From contig JBBFLK010000001.1 of NCBI GenBank assembly GCA_037479115.1, positions 102,455 to 166,454 on the forward strand: a DNA stretch of 64,000 nt, given 5' to 3'. This document shows positions 8,398 through 17,233 of the stretch, piece by piece. This DNA comes from Anaerohalosphaeraceae bacterium (GTDB lineage: Bacteria > Planctomycetota > Phycisphaerae > Sedimentisphaerales > Anaerohalosphaeraceae). A model generated the notes under the pieces. That model worked only from the letters and a program-made list of their open reading frames with translations. It had not been told where the DNA came from and did no database searches. The position numbers and the translations under genes are program-made. Positions within the stretch are counted from its first letter, which is position 1. The number at the start of each line of letters is the position of its first letter.

Positions 8398-9735
8398 ATG
8401 GAGGAAGAGAGGGCGGGACATCGAATCCTCAAGGCTGGGTTTCTTCTGCTTGCGGCGTTGTTTGCGGCGACGAATCTCGCCAAGTTTCTCCATGAAATCG
8501 GACATGCCCTCGGCGCCTGGAGCACCGGCGGCACCGTGCATGGAGTTGTCATTCACCCCTTTTCCTGGTCTTATGCGATTATCGTTTCCCCTCGTAATGA
8601 TATAACGACCTGGGCCGGCTCTGTTCTGGGCAGTCTTTTCGGGATTCTGATTACTCTTTCTGTGTTCAAATGGCGCAGCGGCCGTCTTCTGATTCCTCTG
8701 CTGGTTGGTCCCGTTGCCTGCCTTTGCAACGGGAGTTATCTGGTGCTGGGAAGTGTTTTTCATCTGGCCGGGGACGGTTCCATTCTGGCGGCCCGGTATG
8801 CACCCGCCGGCGCTGTGGCCGCCGTCGGACTGCTGATGCTCTGTGCGGGGATGCTGTTGGCGGTTCTGATTATTCCGGAGCTCGGGTTTGGTGCGGCTGA
8901 CGGCATTGTTCATCGAACAGCGGTCTTGGCCATTGGAATTCTCCCCTATGAATTGGTCATTCTGGGGGTGCAGTATTTTGGGCATCGGCAGGGGCTTCGG
9001 TTTTGGCTGTTTTCTGCGGCGGCGGCCTGTATCGGACTGCTGGTTTTTGCCGGATTGTCTTTTTGGCTTCAGCAAAGACTGTCCGGGCTCAGAAACCGGC
9101 CGCCTGCGAGAATCAGCCGGCGTGCAGTGCTGGCCCATCAGGGAATTGCCGTTTTTCTGCTGGCTGTTCTGCTGATTCAGCTGGGATATAAAGAGGAGAT
9201 TTTGTTCAGTTTCCAGATGAAACGTCCCGAAGGGTTTCCGGAAGAACTGGTGCCGCCGGACTGGGCGGAGGAAGCTTCCTATGGAGCAGCGTCTTCTGCT
9301 TGTTTGCTTTCTTATCGATATACAGAACAAGACCATCCGTTTGAACAGGTCCAGGGCTTCATTCATACTCATCTGCAGAATCACGGCTATCAGAAACTTC
9401 GCTATCACCTTTCTGATCCGAATCAGATTCTTTCGGACGAGTGGATTTGCCGGCCTTTACAGGGAAAAGAGGAAAAAGAGACCTTTCCGTCAGTACAGGT
9501 ATGCAAGTTCTCCGAGCAGTGGCTCAAACTGGATGATTTGAGTCCTCGCTGCATCCGGGTTGAGTTTACCAAACTGATTGATCCCGAGGAGACTGAATCT
9601 CCGGAAGTGATTGTAATCCTTACGTACTATGAAGTGCTCTGGCCGGTTATTCGTGATTATCTGAAGGAGTGTGAAGAACTGTACGGGGAGGAGGACAGGC
9701 GGTCGGGGAATCAGGAAGGGCTCAAGAAGAATTAA
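8398..9735 (+). CDS. M50-like multi-pass membrane protein with HExxH motif
   Basis: A 445-residue protein with about eight hydrophobic segments in residues 12-265 and a soluble tail of about 170 residues. The first or second helix carries HEIGHALGAW (H32, E33, H36), the zinc site pattern of site-2-protease-like (M50) membrane peptidases and their relatives. A clear second M50 motif (NxxPxxxxDG) is not seen, so catalysis is uncertain; it may belong to a non-classical M50 branch. The tail shows no recognisable domain. The start has AAGGAGG at good spacing. It stands alone, followed by a repeat-rich block. Confidence 0.65.
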   Translation: MEEERAGHRILKAGFLLLAALFAATNLAKFLHEIGHALGAWSTGGTVHGVVIHPFSWSYAIIVSPRNDITTWAGSVLGSLFGILITLSVFKWRSGRLLIPLLVGPVACLCNGSYLVLGSVFHLAGDGSILAARYAPAGAVAAVGLLMLCAGMLLAVLIIPELGFGAADGIVHRTAVLAIGILPYELVILGVQYFGHRQGLRFWLFSAAAACIGLLVFAGLSFWLQQRLSGLRNRPPARISRRAVLAHQGIAVFLLAVLLIQLGYKEEILFSFQMKRPEGFPEELVPPDWAEEASYGAASSACLLSYRYTEQDHPFEQVQGFIHTHLQNHGYQKLRYHLSDPNQILSDEWICRPLQGKEEKETFPSVQVCKFSEQWLKLDDLSPRCIRVEFTKLIDPEETESPEVIVILTYYEVLWPVIRDYLKECEELYGEEDRRSGNQEGLKKN

Positions 9736-9817
9736 GAGTTGAGAATTAAGAATGAAGAAAAAGCGGGAGCCAAAATTTCCTCTGTCGGTTGGCGGAAAAT
9801 CTCAGCGAGAAAAATAG

Positions 9818-9837
9818 CCCCGGGCGCAAGCCCGGGG
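9818..9837. repeat. Perfect hairpin with GCAA tetraloop
   Basis: CCCCGGGC-GCAA-GCCCGGGG is a perfect 8-bp stem with a stable GNRA-type loop on the plus strand. Confidence 0.75.
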
Positions 9838-9868
9838 AAGATGGGGATAGGGGTTTCTTTCTCTTTTT

Positions 9869-9886
9869 CCCGCCCTTGCGGGCGGG
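9869..9886. repeat. REP-like hairpin, first of two copies
   Basis: CCCGCCCTTGCGGGCGGG reads on the minus strand as CCCGCCC-GCAA-GGGCGGG, a 7-bp stem with a GCAA loop. An extended copy, with flanking CTCTTT...GGGGCT shared, occurs at 10148-10167. Confidence 0.75.
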
Positions 9887-9901
9887 GCTATTCTGTTTTC
9901 G

Positions 9902-9964
9902 TTCTTCGGTGAAGCTTCGAAGGACTAGTCGGGGAAAGGCCTGGATTCCCGCCTGCGCGGGAAT
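9902..9964. repeat. Dispersed hairpin repeat, copy 2
   Basis: TTCTTCGGTGAAGCTTCGAAGG is followed by the perfect hairpin ATTCCCGC-CTGC-GCGGGAAT at 9945-9964. Both parts match, in inverted orientation, the element at 3794-3851. Confidence 0.7.
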
Positions 9965-9993
9965 GACTCGGGTTTTTGCGGGAATGATTTTAT

Positions 9994-10097
9994 GAAAGCG
10001 GGAACAGTAGAGGAAAGCGGGAATAATAGAGGAAAGCGGGAATAATAGCGGAAAGCGGGAATAATAAGAAAGCGGGAATAATAAGAAAGCGGGAAGA
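9994..10097. repeat. Six-unit short tandem array
   Basis: The unit GAAAGCGGGAATAATAGAG begins at 9994, 10013, 10032, 10051, 10068 and 10085, so the period is 19, 19, 19, 17 and 17 bases. The units are directly adjacent, without spacers. The GCGGGAAT core is the same as the arm of the neighbouring dispersed repeat. Confidence 0.85.
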
Positions 10098-10147
10098 GCG
10101 AAGAGAAACGAAAAGGACAAGATTAAATTTTATTTGACGTCTCTTTT

Positions 10148-10167
10148 CCCCGCCCTTGCGGGCGGGG
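10148..10167. repeat. REP-like hairpin, second copy
   Basis: CCCCGCCC-TTGC-GGGCGGGG, a perfect 8-bp stem; the minus strand gives a GCAA loop. Confidence 0.75.
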
Positions 10168-10369
10168 CTGCTCTTCCGGCTCTTGGTGTCCTCCTTCACG
10201 AAAGATTCGGCGGATAGGGGGGAGCAGACGGAGGGCGGAAGAAGGCGGTTGAAAAGGCCGACGGCAGTCAGTACAATCCAAGCCCGTATGCTCGGAAACC
10301 GGAGGGGCCGAGCTGTCTGTACCGATGAACGGACGACGCGTGCCATTGACGGCAGTGCCAAACAGAACG

Positions 10370-10381
10370 GGAACCGCTTTC
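10370..10381. promoter_or_regulatory. Possible LacI-family operator before the GH65 operon
   Basis: GGAACCGCTTTC has the central CG and near-symmetric arms of LacI/GalR operators, with two mismatched pairs, and lies 40 bases before the start codon. No lacI-type gene is in the window. Confidence 0.25.
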
Positions 10382-10420
10382 GTCTTGGGAGCGGGCGAAC
10401 TTCTTTGAAACGGGACAGTT

Positions 10421-12787
10421 ATGCATTTGGCAAAGCATCCGGAACGGATTTACGGGGGCGACACCTGGACCATCATAGAGGAAGGGTTTCATCCGGAAAA
10501 ACAGCGGCTCAGCGAATCGATTTTTTCCCTGGGAAATGAGTACATGGGGGTGCGGGGCTATTTCGAGGAGGGCTACAGCGGCGACCATCTGCTGGGCAGT
10601 TATTTCAATCATCTCTACGACTACCTGCCGATTCAGCATGACCAGTTTTTCAAGGGGATGATTACCCGCGGCGGTGCGATGATTACAGCCGTGGACTGGC
10701 TGTACACACGCATCCGAATTGACGGAGAGCCGCTGGACCTTGCCATCTCGCGTGTGAGCGGCTTCCGGCGGATTCTGGATATGAAGACGCTGGTCTATAC
10801 GCGGGAGTTTGTCTGGCATCTGTCGTCCGGCCGGCAGGTTCAGATAACGTTTACGCGTTTTCTGAGTCTGGACATAACGAAAATGGGCTGCCAGCGGATT
10901 GTTTTGAAACCGCTGAATTTTTCGGGACAGGCCGAGGTTGTGCTCGGGCTTGATTTTAATCCCCGCTATGAAATTGCATCCGGCTGGACGCAGACGCAGA
11001 CGACCGGTTCGGCGGATTCGGCGAAAGGGGAGAATTTCTGGCGGGAGGTCCGGAAGGATTCGGACGAGGCGGGGTGCCGGATTCTGGCCCAAACCAAGGG
11101 AACGGGTTTTCCGCTGTTTTCCGGCTTTCGGATGCGAACGGGGCGGCCGGTTTGTCCGCGGGTGCAGAGCCGGGAGAAGTTTATCGGCCTTGAATTTTCT
11201 CTGCCGCTGGAGGAAAACCAGCCGGCCTGGATTGAAAAAATCGCTGTCAATCACTGGGAAAAGAACAGCGATGCCGAGGCAGTGTGGAAGCAGGGGTGTG
11301 CTCTGGCTGCCAAATACACAGACGTAACGTTTGAGGAAGCCCGCCGGCGGCATGCGGCGTTTCTGGAGCGGGTTTGGGACCGTTTCGGGATTGATATCGA
11401 GGGGGATGACGAGACGCTGCAGGGGGTGCGGTTTTCCATCCTGTCTTGCTATCAGACCTATCACGGAGAGAATCCGCGGCTGAATCCGCTGTGCAAGGGG
11501 ATGACGGGGGAGGTGTATTTCGGCTGGGCGTTCTGGGATACGGAAATCTACTGCCATCGGTTTCATTTGTTTGCCAATCCTCAGGCGGCGAAGAATCTTC
11601 TGATGTATCGCTACCACACCCTGCCGGAGGCGCTTCGGCGGGCAAGGGACCTGGATTGCCGGGGGGCACGCTATCCGTTCGCTACGGTTTCGGGGTACGA
11701 GGACTCGGGGACCTGGCAGCATGTGGATTTGGAGCATCATATCAGCGGGGCGGTCGGGTATGCGATTTGGCAGTATGTTCATGTGACCGGCGACAAGGAG
11801 TTTCTGTATCGGGAAGGCATCGAGATGCTGCTTCAGATATCCCGATTTTTTGCCAGTGCGGGGGATTGGAGTCCTTTGAACGGGGATTTCGGTCTGTATG
11901 GGGTGATGGGGCCGGATGAGTTTCATATGATGGTTAACCACAACTTCTACACCAATTACCTGGCCAAGAAGATTTTCCTCTATACGCTGGAGGTGCTGGA
12001 GGAGATGAAGCGCGAAGCGCCGGACCGATATGAGGCCGTTGTTCAGAAGGTGGGGCTGGAGGCGGGCGAACCGGAGGACTGGAGACGGATGGCTGAAAAG
12101 ATGCGGATTCATCAGGACCCCAGGACGGGCGTTTTTGAGCAGCACGCCGGCTACTTTGACCTGCCGCATGTGGAGGTGGATAAGATTCCGATGAGCGAGA
12201 TTCCCATTTACAAGAACTGGGCGTATATCCGCATCTTTCGGAAAAATATGATTAAGCAGCCGGATGTGCTGAATCATATGTTCTTCTTCAGTGAGGATTT
12301 TACACCGGCCCAGAAGCGGGCGAATTATGAGTTTTACGAAGCGCGGACGATTCACGAGTCGTCTTTGTCGCCGTCGCTGCATTCGATTTTGGCGCTGGAA
12401 TTGGGAAAGGCCGAGGAGGGCTATGCGTTTTTCACGTATGCGGCCCGGCTGGACCTGGACAACTACAACCGCAATACGGAGCAGGGGCTTCATGCCACGT
12501 CGGCGGCGGGGGTGTGGGCGAATCTGGTTTGCGGATACGGCGGGATGCGCAGCGACGGTGCGGTGCTGTCGTTTCGGCCGCAGATTGCCGCGGCCTGGAG
12601 GCGGTACCGATTCCAGGTGCATTATCGGGGGCGTCTGATTGAAGCGGACGTGGACAGGACGCAGGCGAGGTTTCGGCTGAAAGAAGGCGACCCTGTGGAG
12701 ATTAAGATTTATGATCGGGTGTATCGGATTGATTCGGCCGGCGTGCGAGTGCCTTTGAGGTCTGAGCCGGCGGAAGAAAGGAGATGA
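10421..12787 (+). CDS. GH65 disaccharide phosphorylase
   Basis: A 788-residue protein with the complete GH65 layout: N-terminal beta-sandwich (about 1-270), linker, (alpha/alpha)6 barrel (about 330-710) and a small C-terminal beta domain. The barrel shows FWDTEIYCHRFHLFANPQAA, the general acid E500 in VMGPDEFHMM, and HESSLSPSLHS for phosphate binding. The family reversibly phosphorolyses alpha-glucosides such as maltose, kojibiose, nigerose and 3-O-alpha-glucosyl-L-rhamnose. No signal peptide, so it is cytoplasmic. The next gene encodes an L-rhamnose mutarotase-like protein three bases downstream, which makes a glucosyl-rhamnose substrate worth testing; this is inference from context. The ribosome site (GGGAC) is weak. 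First gene of a five-gene operon. Confidence 0.9.
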   Translation: MHLAKHPERIYGGDTWTIIEEGFHPEKQRLSESIFSLGNEYMGVRGYFEEGYSGDHLLGSYFNHLYDYLPIQHDQFFKGMITRGGAMITAVDWLYTRIRIDGEPLDLAISRVSGFRRILDMKTLVYTREFVWHLSSGRQVQITFTRFLSLDITKMGCQRIVLKPLNFSGQAEVVLGLDFNPRYEIASGWTQTQTTGSADSAKGENFWREVRKDSDEAGCRILAQTKGTGFPLFSGFRMRTGRPVCPRVQSREKFIGLEFSLPLEENQPAWIEKIAVNHWEKNSDAEAVWKQGCALAAKYTDVTFEEARRRHAAFLERVWDRFGIDIEGDDETLQGVRFSILSCYQTYHGENPRLNPLCKGMTGEVYFGWAFWDTEIYCHRFHLFANPQAAKNLLMYRYHTLPEALRRARDLDCRGARYPFATVSGYEDSGTWQHVDLEHHISGAVGYAIWQYVHVTGDKEFLYREGIEMLLQISRFFASAGDWSPLNGDFGLYGVMGPDEFHMMVNHNFYTNYLAKKIFLYTLEVLEEMKREAPDRYEAVVQKVGLEAGEPEDWRRMAEKMRIHQDPRTGVFEQHAGYFDLPHVEVDKIPMSEIPIYKNWAYIRIFRKNMIKQPDVLNHMFFFSEDFTPAQKRANYEFYEARTIHESSLSPSLHSILALELGKAEEGYAFFTYAARLDLDNYNRNTEQGLHATSAAGVWANLVCGYGGMRSDGAVLSFRPQIAAAWRRYRFQVHYRGRLIEADVDRTQARFRLKEGDPVEIKIYDRVYRIDSAGVRVPLRSEPAEERR

Positions 12788-12790
12788 GCG

Positions 12791-13594
12791 ATGAGACTTT
12801 TTCGGTGGATTGTGCCGGCGGCAATAGCGGCAATCGGCTTTGCAGATGCGTTTGCGTTTTCCCCGTATGAGAACTATCTGCTGTCGGGGAGACCTACCTT
12901 TGCGGGGCTGCTGGCGCGTGCCAGGGCGGGGCGGGAGGCCCAGCTGGCCGAGGGACTGTTGAAGGTCTGCACGGACAGGGAGAATGTCCGGATGCTGCGG
13001 GCGGGGATTTCGAATCCGGCGGCGTTTCGGCGGCAGATTCAGGGCGAAACCTGGTTTCTGGTGGTGTTTCAGTATGCAGGCGGAAAACCCTATCTGACGG
13101 CGGCGGAGGCCTTTGAGAGCATCACGCCGGAGCTGAAGGAGCTGATTGAGCCCCATCCGCGGGCGGTGCGGTACGGGCGGTGCTGGCTGCAGGCGGAATG
13201 GATTAATTATATCCGAGGGCTGAATGTGGAGGGGACTCCGTCGCAGGTTCTTTCGATGGTGACGACGATTCGGCCGGACAAGGAAGCGGAATACCGCAGT
13301 CTGCACCAGACCGTCTGGCCGGGGGTGGTGGACCAGATGATTCGGGGGAACAATCGAAACTTCTGCATCTTTCTGGCGGAAATCGGGGATACGCTGTATG
13401 AGTTTTTCTATCTGGAGTATATGGGGACTGATTTTGCCAAGGATGACCGGATGAACCAGCAGGACCCGGTCAATCAGCGGTGGTGGGCCCAGACGGGTCC
13501 CTGTCAGAAGCCGCTGCCGGGGGAAAAGGAGATTTGGGCACCGATGATGCCGATAGCCGATTCAGCGGCCCCAAAGGAGTCCAAAAATGGCTGA
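12791..13594 (+). CDS. Exported protein with L-rhamnose mutarotase domain
   Basis: Of 267 residues, the C-terminal 110 match the RhaM/DUF718 family, which interconverts alpha and beta anomers of L-rhamnose: EYRSLHQTVWPGV corresponds to the family's EYxxxHxxIWPEL and NQRWWAQT to CQRWWxxM. A signal peptide (MRLFRWIVPAAIAAIGFADA) and about 140 additional residues precede it. That part may be a degenerate second mutarotase fold (WFLVVFQYAGGKPYLTAAEAFE resembles the corresponding strand-helix), but this is weak. Known RhaM proteins are cytoplasmic and about 105 residues long, so export and doubling are unusual. AGGAG precedes the ATG. Its stop overlaps the next start by eight bases. Confidence 0.8.
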   Translation: MRLFRWIVPAAIAAIGFADAFAFSPYENYLLSGRPTFAGLLARARAGREAQLAEGLLKVCTDRENVRMLRAGISNPAAFRRQIQGETWFLVVFQYAGGKPYLTAAEAFESITPELKELIEPHPRAVRYGRCWLQAEWINYIRGLNVEGTPSQVLSMVTTIRPDKEAEYRSLHQTVWPGVVDQMIRGNNRNFCIFLAEIGDTLYEFFYLEYMGTDFAKDDRMNQQDPVNQRWWAQTGPCQKPLPGEKEIWAPMMPIADSAAPKESKNG

Positions 13595-15227
13595 GCCGGC
13601 GTGGATTTTGGCGGCCGGAGTTGTGATGCGTCCGCTGGATATGTGGGTGTTCGGAGGGTATTTGGCGGCGCTGCTGGCCATCGGCGGTTTTGTGAGTTAT
13701 CGGCGCCGCCGGAGTGAGGATTTGTTTCTGGGGGACCGGTCGATGGGGTGGGGGAATGTGGGCTTGAGCATCTTCGGCACGAACATCGGCCCAACGTTTT
13801 TAATCGCCACGTGCGGCGCCGGCTATACGACGGGGATGGTGACGGCCAATTTTGAATGGATGGCGTGGGTCTTTCTGTTTCTGCTGGGCACGGTTTTTCT
13901 GCCGTTTTACCTGCACACGAAAATCTCCACGATGCCGGAGTTTCTGAAGAAGCGTTTCGGGCCGGGCTGCTATACCTTTATGACGTTTTACTCCCTGCTG
14001 GGGATTGTTGTGTTATGGATTGGGGGGACGCTGTTTGCCGGCGGGGCGCTGTTGTCGCAGTTTCTGGGGTGGGACCTGATGCCCTGTGTGTGGCTGCTGG
14101 CGGCTGTATCGGCCAGTTTCACAATTGCCGGCGGGCTGGCGGCGGTGATGGTGACGGATTCATTTCAATCCGTTCTGATGATTGTCGGAGCGGCACTTTT
14201 GACTGTTATTGCGGCAAACCGGCTGGAGTCCTTTGCTGCACTGACACAGATTCGATGCAGTTCTGTGCCGGCGGAGCTGACATGGAAGCTGCTGCATCCG
14301 GCCGGTGCAGACAATCCCTGGTATGCGTTTGTGCTCGGGTATCCGGTTTTGTCGCTGTGGTTCTGGTGTTCGGACCAGACGATTGTGCAGCGGGCTCTGG
14401 GGGCGCGGGATTTAAAGCAAAGCCAGGGGGGTACGTTGTTTGCGGCGTTTCTGAAAATCCTCCCGCCGTTTCTGTTTCTGCTACCGGGGATTCTGGCGGC
14501 AAGGCTGCTGCCGGGGATACCGGATGACAAGCAGGTGTTTCTGAGGATGGTCAGCACCTTTCTGCCGAGCGGTCTGGTTGGATTGATGATTTCGGTTTTG
14601 GTGGCCGCCGTGATTTCGACGCTGGATTCGGGGCTCAATTCCTTCAGCACGATTTTTACGCTGGATATCTACAAACGCTGGATTGCGCCGACGGCGTCGG
14701 AGCATCGGACCAAGCAGGTGGGCCGCATCACTACATTTGCGGCGGCGCTGCTGGCGGTCGGAATTGCCTGGTTTCTGAGCCGGGTGGAGGGAACGAATCT
14801 GTTTAATCTGTTTCAGGGGATTATTGGGTATATGGCTCCGCCGGTGGCGGCGGTTTTTGTGCTGGGGATTTTCTGGAGGCGTTCGACGGCGAAGGCGGCC
14901 CTGCTGACCCTGATGGTCGGCTCGGCGGTTTCCCTGACTATCGGGATCTGCGATATTACCAGCATTTTTGCTAACGAGAAAGGGGAGGATATTTTCCCGC
15001 ACTTTCTTCTGCTGTCGTTTTATTTGTTCGTCGGAATCGGGCTTTTTATGATGCTGGTTTCTCTTCTTACGCGGCACAGTGCTTCGGAAACGCCGCTGCC
15101 GACGCTGCACCAGACGTATCGGGAAAATCCGGGTTTGGGACTGCCCGGTTTTCTTGGATGGGGAGTTCTGGCGGCGGTGATGGTTGGTTTGTATCTGTTC
15201 TTTCAGTTCGGGATGGGCGCACAATGA
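13587..15227 (+). CDS. SSS-family sodium:sugar symporter
   Basis: A 546-residue protein with about 13-14 membrane helices in the sodium:solute symporter (SSS, SglT-like) fold: GDRSMGWGNVGLSIFGTNIGP near residues 50-70, a sodium-site helix around SDQTIVQRALGARDLKQSQ, and AAVISTLDSGLNSFSTIFTLDIY in the second repeat. It should import a monosaccharide or small oligosaccharide with sodium; operon context suggests an L-rhamnose-containing sugar. The start overlaps the upstream stop by eight bases and has AAAGGAG at seven bases. Its own stop overlaps the next start (ATGA). Confidence 0.92.
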   Translation: MAEPAWILAAGVVMRPLDMWVFGGYLAALLAIGGFVSYRRRRSEDLFLGDRSMGWGNVGLSIFGTNIGPTFLIATCGAGYTTGMVTANFEWMAWVFLFLLGTVFLPFYLHTKISTMPEFLKKRFGPGCYTFMTFYSLLGIVVLWIGGTLFAGGALLSQFLGWDLMPCVWLLAAVSASFTIAGGLAAVMVTDSFQSVLMIVGAALLTVIAANRLESFAALTQIRCSSVPAELTWKLLHPAGADNPWYAFVLGYPVLSLWFWCSDQTIVQRALGARDLKQSQGGTLFAAFLKILPPFLFLLPGILAARLLPGIPDDKQVFLRMVSTFLPSGLVGLMISVLVAAVISTLDSGLNSFSTIFTLDIYKRWIAPTASEHRTKQVGRITTFAAALLAVGIAWFLSRVEGTNLFNLFQGIIGYMAPPVAAVFVLGIFWRRSTAKAALLTLMVGSAVSLTIGICDITSIFANEKGEDIFPHFLLLSFYLFVGIGLFMMLVSLLTRHSASETPLPTLHQTYRENPGLGLPGFLGWGVLAAVMVGLYLFFQFGMGAQ

Positions 15228-17230
15228 GCCAGCAAAACAAAAGAGCGGCGTTTGGGTGGGTGCAAGCCGGCGTTCTGGGGTTTCTGACGGTGATTCTGGG
15301 GGCCGGCTGTGCCGTTGTGCCGACGTCGGGGCCGACGGAGTTTTATGTTGCGCCGGATGGGGATGACCGAGCGGACGGGACGGCGGAGCGGCCGTGGCGG
15401 ACACTGGAGCAGGCGAGGGACCGGATTCGACAGCTTAACAAAACGATGCAGCAGGATATTGTCGTCTATCTTCGCGGCGGGCTGTATCCGCTGGAGAAGC
15501 CCTTTGTGCTGGGGCCCAGCGATTCGGGTACGAACGGGCACTGGATTTGCTATCGGGCGTATCCGGGGGAAAAGCCGGTCTTAAGCGGAGCGGTTCGGGT
15601 GACGGGCTGGCAGCGGCATGAAGGCGATATCTGGAAGGCGCCGCTGGTGCGGGACCGAAAGCTTCGGGCTTTGTATGTCAACGGCAAAAGGGCCGTCATG
15701 GCCCGAAAGACCGAGGGGGTAGTTGCTCAGGGCGGGTACGGAACATTCGTCATTACCGGCCGGGAGCCGTGGGCGTCCGCATCCGGGTCTCACCCTGCCG
15801 GGATTCGATTTCGGGCGGAGGATGTCGGCGTCTATAAAAATCCTTACAATGTCGAGCTGGTTCAGACGAATGTCTGGAGCGAGCCGATTGTGTGCGTCAG
15901 CCGGATGTTTGCCGAAGACGGCCATACAGTCGCTGTGCTTCAGCAGCCGTATGGGGCGATTGCAATGAATATGAGCTGGGTGCCGTTTCGGGCTGTCCCA
16001 CGTCCCGACCGTCCTATTTATATTCGCAATGCGTTTGAGCTGCTGGATGAGCCGGGGGAGTTTTACTTCGACCAGCAGGAGCAGATGCTGTACTATTATT
16101 CCCGCGGAGAGGATATGACGACGGCGGAGGTGTATGCCCCGGCTGTTGAGGGACTTGTCCGCATTCAGGGCGAGGGCGTTTCCCGTCGCGTGCAGAATGT
16201 TGAGTTTTACGGGCTGACGTTTGCGTATGATGATTACCTGCTGTCTTCTCTGGGGGACTCCCGCGGGTGGGTGAGCGTGCAAAGCTTGAGTCAGTTTACG
16301 CGGTATATTCCGGAGGGCAACTGGCATCGCAATCATTACAACGACATTACGATTCCCAAAGGGACGGTCAACGTGTGCAATGCGGAGCGGATCCGGTTTG
16401 AGCGGAATCGCTTTGAGCATCTGGGCAGTGCGGCGGCCCTGAGTTTTGAAAATGATGTGTCGGACGCCGAGGCGGTCGGCAACACCTTTCTTGACCTGAT
16501 GGGGACTTCGATTAATGTCGGACATCCTCAGCATTACCAAATCGGGGATGGGGAGCAGTTTCCGCCGGGCGTCGAGGAAGTCTGCAAAAATATTCTGATT
16601 GCCAACAACTATGTTCGGGATGTGTGTCTGGACTTTCGGCAGGTGGAGGGGATGACCGGCTTTTTTGTCCAGAATGTCAAGATTGTTCACAATGAAATCC
16701 GTGATACGCCGTATGGGGGTCTGGCGCTGGGGTGGTGGTGGGGCAATGCCGGGATTCCCGCTTCGACGACAGCCAAAGAGAATAAGATTCTGTACAACCG
16801 GATCGGCCGTACGCATCGGGCACTTCGCGACGGCGGGATTCTTTATGTGCTGGGAGAACAGCCCGGTTCGGAGATAGCCTTTAATTACCTGTATGACGGG
16901 CCTCGGTGCATTTATCCGGATGACGGGTCGGCATACTGGAGGATTTATCAGAATGTGATTCTCAACAGGCCCGGTTTTTCGGATGATCGGGAGGGATTGT
17001 GGCTGCATATCTGGACGCCGGCCTGCCGGGATATGGAGATTGACCGCAACTATGTGAAGGCGGACCGTTTTCGCTGTGAAGGGACGCGCTGTACGATTAC
17101 GCGAACGATTGTGGAACCGGAAACGCCGCCCTGGTCTCCGGAGGCCCAGGCGATTGCGGATGCCGCCGGACTGGAGGCCGCCTATCAGGATATCCGGCCG
17201 TCTTCAGAAAAGGATGAATCGAGACGTTAG
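15224..17230 (+). CDS. GH141-like right-handed beta-helix lipoprotein
   Basis: The 668-residue protein starts with a lipoprotein signal ending LGAGC (C29). FYVAPDGDDRADGTAERPW and the following RALYVNGKRAVMARKT match the opening of GH141-type/parallel beta-helix enzymes. Repeated N/V/I-rich turns from about 350 to 620 (RIRFERNRFEHLGSAAALSF, ILIANNYVRDV, KIVHNEIRDTPYGG) form the helix. GH141 members act on fucosides or xylosides in pectin side chains; the exact activity here is unknown and other beta-helix families are possible. The chosen ATG overlaps the symporter stop as ATGA and gives the lipobox; an upstream in-frame start lies inside the symporter gene. The URO-D-like gene follows at four bases. 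Confidence 0.75.
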   Translation: MSQQNKRAAFGWVQAGVLGFLTVILGAGCAVVPTSGPTEFYVAPDGDDRADGTAERPWRTLEQARDRIRQLNKTMQQDIVVYLRGGLYPLEKPFVLGPSDSGTNGHWICYRAYPGEKPVLSGAVRVTGWQRHEGDIWKAPLVRDRKLRALYVNGKRAVMARKTEGVVAQGGYGTFVITGREPWASASGSHPAGIRFRAEDVGVYKNPYNVELVQTNVWSEPIVCVSRMFAEDGHTVAVLQQPYGAIAMNMSWVPFRAVPRPDRPIYIRNAFELLDEPGEFYFDQQEQMLYYYSRGEDMTTAEVYAPAVEGLVRIQGEGVSRRVQNVEFYGLTFAYDDYLLSSLGDSRGWVSVQSLSQFTRYIPEGNWHRNHYNDITIPKGTVNVCNAERIRFERNRFEHLGSAAALSFENDVSDAEAVGNTFLDLMGTSINVGHPQHYQIGDGEQFPPGVEEVCKNILIANNYVRDVCLDFRQVEGMTGFFVQNVKIVHNEIRDTPYGGLALGWWWGNAGIPASTTAKENKILYNRIGRTHRALRDGGILYVLGEQPGSEIAFNYLYDGPRCIYPDDGSAYWRIYQNVILNRPGFSDDREGLWLHIWTPACRDMEIDRNYVKADRFRCEGTRCTITRTIVEPETPPWSPEAQAIADAAGLEAAYQDIRPSSEKDESRR

Positions 17231-17233
17231 ACT

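Larger units (their letters stand above)
9736..10420. other. Gene-free block rich in hairpins and tandem repeats
   Basis: This 685-base stretch carries several GC-rich hairpins, a dispersed repeat copy and a six-unit tandem array (listed separately). Open frames on both strands consist of repeated Pro/Phe/Ser or Gly/Lys-rich peptides created by the repeats and are not genes. From 10200 to 10420 there is no further repeat; it is presumably the leader of the GH65 operon. Confidence 0.75.

Noticed and set aside
9994..10097. Tandem array considered as a CRISPR
   Set aside because: Units are contiguous, 17-19 bases long, without unique spacers, and no cas gene is nearby.
10268..13306. 1012-codon minus-strand frame opposite GH65
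   Set aside because: Arg/Pro/His-rich translation typical of the antisense of a GC-rich gene; the GH65 motifs are on the plus strand.
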